A stretch of DNA of 64,000 bases from Trichoderma breve (lineage: Eukaryota; Ascomycota; Sordariomycetes; Hypocreales; Hypocreaceae). How positions within the stretch are numbered: the stretch's first letter is position 1; every line of letters begins with the position of its first letter. Below are positions 61,250 to 64,000 of this stretch, piece by piece. The stretch is taken from NCBI RefSeq assembly GCF_028502605.1, contig NC_079232.1:5952001-6016000 (forward strand), in the 5' to 3' direction. The notes beneath the pieces were generated by a model. That model was not told where the DNA came from. It did no database searches and worked only from the letters and a program-made list of their open reading frames with translations. The position numbers and the translations under genes were made by a program.

Positions 61250-62659
61250 AATAGTAAATAACTAGGGATCTATAGATAGTAATAGATGAGCTGAGACTCA
61301 ATCGAAAGCATATCATGAAGGCTAGCCTCTTGAGTTGCCACTCCACTTCCTTATCTAGCTCAGTAGTGATGGTGACAGGAATACTAGTGCGGTGCGCATG
61401 GATGTAACATATGTGAAATTGAAATATGTCAACTGTATTTGACTTTCTTGTGTCTCGGAACGCCAGGAGACACACCAATTGTCTGAACGCCATAGGCACA
61501 CCAACTGTAAATGGCGATTCATGGGGACCAGAAGAAAAAAGAAGAAGGACAAATGTCCTCTTCATGAGGATGAGGCGGGTGGTTGAATTTGAATGTAGAA
61601 TCGACACAATAACCATCCAGCAACCTTTACAATGTCTGCGGAATCGATCCCAGAAACAATCGCAACCGTTCCAGGCAAAAATTCCCATAAACAAGCGACT
61701 CGGCCTAGGAATCAAGCCCGAACCGAGAAATCCGTCCATGATGCGCCTAGTTTGTTGATCTACGGTTCACATGGTCCGGCACTTTTATGCGACCCAATGG
61801 GGACCATCCGCTAAAATGCGACGCTGGACCAACATCTAATTCCAAGGATTGTGTTCGCATCTCGGATTCCCCCTCACGGCATCTGTACAATGGCGTCAGA
61901 TGATCAACAGTTGCACGATGTAACCTGAAGACAGAACTCTGCCGTGGCATGGAATCTCCAGCCTCTCCATTGCGGTGTACAGCCGCAATTTCCATTACCT
62001 ATGTCATGTCGGGGCATTGTCCCGTAGAGGGGAAAAGCCAATTGAGAAGAGTAGGACAAGACGTAACAAGCAATTAAGCTTAACAAAAATATATGGAGCC
62101 CCGTGGGTTTATCGAAAAATCCGTGAGAGTCAGGGGAACATGGATTGTTGTCTTTCTCCGCATTGATCGGCATCGGCTCCGCTCCTTCCATACCAACGTA
62201 CTCTTTCAAGACAGATCCAACGGGCTGGGAAGATGAAAGACACCTATCTAGTAAGCCGACGGTACATATCATGGGATGGATCCATGCTTTCCACCGCTCG
62301 TACTGCGTATACTTCTTGAACCTTGTCGTATCTGCATCTCCACATCACCCCTCATTATGAGGTAGGGAAAAAGCATCCATGCGTGGGACAACAGGCCATT
62401 GCTCGCATGCAGCGTATCATTGGGTTAGGCAGAGAAGAAGAAAAGAGGGGAAGTGAGTTTGGCGCAAGGGATCATCCTTGAGAATGTATCAGTATTTATA
62501 GGTACAATTTCCCTCTGGTTCTGGAGAGAGGTTAGATCTCAGACAAAAAGGGTTGACACCCTCCCTTGAACTGAGCTTCCCCTTTCTGTAAATAAAACAA
62601 TTGGACATCCTGCATGCGGTAGGACCATCCAAAGAAGAAGAGCTCTGAATACGCTGAAT
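61250..62659. other. gene-free interval before the GH2 gene
   Basis: About 1.4 kb. It holds the 3' end of the repeat-protein gene and the promoter of the glycosidase. Short overlapping frames only; no strong regulatory element was recognised. Confidence 0.5.
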
Positions 62660-64000
62660 ATGTATTCGGCACATCTGTTCGTGCTTGCCTGTTCTCTGGC
62701 GGCTGCTGTGGCGCAGAGCGGCAGCCCGGCCCCCTACAAAGTTCAGACACCACCTTTGGACACCGATTGGACGTACAAGGTTGGTACCAATCCATGGCCA
62801 GAACATCCCCGGCCACAGCTCCAGCGCGAAGCTTGGCAGAGCCTCAATGGCATTTGGACGTTTCAGCCTGCTGGTCCTGATGATGGCGACTCCGATAGCC
62901 CTCCGGATGGCCCACTTCAGAGCGAGGTTCTGGTGCCGTCTTGTATCGAGAGTGGGCTCTCGGGACTTCAGCTTATTAACATCACCGACATGTGGTTTGC
63001 TACCAGCTTCAAGGTTCCGCATAATTGGCATGATCAAAATGTGATCTTGAACTTTGAGGCAGTCGACTACCAGGCAGTGGTGTTTGTGAATGGAGCCAGG
63101 GCCGGGACCCACACCGGAGGATATTTTCGGTTCGGAGTGGATATAACCAAGTTTGTCAAGTTTGGCGGCGACAACAGCGTGTAAGTCATTTTTTCCCCTT
63201 GGTGGCCGCGACAATGTTATCATTCGTGGTGGTCGGAGTGAGGATGTGAATAGTGGTAATGTCGCATACTGATTAGGAAATAGAACTGTATTCGTTCACG
63301 ATCCAACAGACTTGGATGTCATTCCAATTGGAAAGCAGACCCGAAATCCCAGCCACATCTTCTATCGATCGTGCTCCGGAATATGGCAATCTGTGTGGCT
63401 GGAAAGTGTGCCTTCAAACCATATAACCCAGCTTGATGTTGCTGCCGGAATAGACGGCACAGGTATGAAACTCCCAGAACATCCCCTCTGCAGTAACCTG
63501 TGGTCCAGACTCATGACTAACGCGATGGATAGTCTCTGTGACAGTCCACAGCTCGAACAAACAAGGCGCCTCTGCCAAGGTGTCCGTCATCGGACTCGAC
63601 GGCCGCGTCATTGCTTCACAGAGAGGCCCTTCCGATGAGGAGTTCAAGTTCAAGGTCAGGCAGCCAAAACTGTGGTCTCCCAGCTCTCCAACTTTGTACA
63701 ACTTAACGGTGACTCTTGGTGAGGATGAAGTATCCAGCTACACTGGATTTCGCACCATTTCCAGTGGAAAAGTCAGGGGGGTCCAAAGACCACTCCTAAA
63801 CGGAGAATTCACATTCATGTTCGGCACGCTCGACCAGGGATTTTGGCCTGATGGGCTGTATGTGCCGCCAAACAGGGAAGCCATGGTATATGATCTGAAG
63901 ATGCTCAAAGGACTTGGCTTCAACACAGTCAGAAAACACGTAAGTAACCCGTTTATCCATCACCAGCTCCTTGTCGATTGGGTACTAAATCAAATCGTAT
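62660..64000 (+). CDS. secreted glycoside hydrolase family 2 protein (3' partial)
   Basis: GH2 enzymes (beta-galactosidase, mannosidase, glucuronidase and relatives) release sugars from polysaccharides or glycoconjugates. Three visible exons (62660-63180, 63284-63462, 63533-63939) encode 369 residues; a GTAAGT donor at 63940 shows that the gene continues beyond the window. Introns are GTAAGT...TAG and GTATGA...TAG. Residues 1-19 (MYSAHLFVLACSLAAAVAQ) form a signal peptide. The N-terminal sugar-binding jelly roll follows: LQREAWQSLNGIWTFQ, VLVPSCIESGLSG, FEAVDYQAVVFVNGARAGTH, GGYFRFGVDIT. Next are VFVHDPTD, GKQTRNPSHIFYRSCSGIWQ, VWLE, an Ig-like domain with PKLWSPSSPTLYN, and the start of the TIM barrel (LNGEFTFMFGTLDQGFWPDG, LKGLGFNTVRKH). 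The catalytic glutamates are outside the window, so the substrate cannot be named. The acceptor at 63283 was chosen over one six bases... earlier at GATTAG because the latter gives an immediate stop. Confidence 0.92.

Noticed and set aside
63241..63283. Acceptor at GATTAG (63276) for the first GH2 intron
   Set aside because: It would give an in-frame TAG two codons later; the acceptor at 63283 restores the conserved TVFVHDPTD.

Overview
This is eukaryotic nuclear DNA from a filamentous ascomycete. The spliced genes carry short introns of roughly 50-150 nt with GTAAGT/GTGAGT-type donors. The protein set (class II hydrophobin, RfeG-like protein, fungal rhodopsin-fold membrane protein, ISN1, Sat4/Hal4-type kinase, DUF1772 protein) points to Sordariomycetes. 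A class II hydrophobin with this N-terminus would fit Hypocreales and perhaps Trichoderma, but that genus-level guess is an inference. Gene density is low: about a dozen supportable genes separated by gene-poor spacers, the largest about 9 kb (35959-44936).

Layout: 1-560 is the 3' end of an Ash1-type SET-domain histone methyltransferase with a lysine-rich repeat tail. An intron-containing tRNA-His lies at 2845-2926 (minus). A class II hydrophobin gene at 4439-4905 is broken by one in-frame stop. A 56-residue Cys-rich zinc-ribbon-like microprotein sits at 6573-6743 (minus) behind a clear TATA box. Then come a Pfa5-like palmitoyltransferase (8789-10215), a small coiled-coil protein (11779-12102), DNA polymerase eta (12575-14611), the RfeG-like protein (18372-19729), an importin-7/8-type karyopherin (23386-27360) and the IMP-specific 5'-nucleotidase ISN1 (28546-30281). 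A seven-helix rhodopsin-like membrane protein (32941-34497) converges on an AKR7-type aldo-keto reductase (34863-35958, minus). After the long gene-poor stretch are a Hal4/Sat4/Hrk1-family kinase (44937-47791), a small DUF1772 membrane protein (52606-53173), a large low-complexity repeat protein (58121-61249) and the 5' part of a secreted GH2 glycosidase (62660 to beyond the window).

Most named genes are unlinked housekeeping functions: chromatin modification, lesion bypass, nuclear import, purine salvage, protein palmitoylation and ion homeostasis. I see no operon-like or biosynthetic cluster logic. The most unusual items are the hydrophobin with a single nonsense codon and all eight cysteines intact, the 1024-residue repeat protein with seven 42-bp coding repeats and six 15-bp coding repeats, the zinc-ribbon microprotein, the hexapeptide-repeat tail of the Ash1-like protein, and a GC-rich CCG/CGG island with a perfect hairpin upstream of the reductase. 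No CRISPR array, rRNA or intact transposon was seen.
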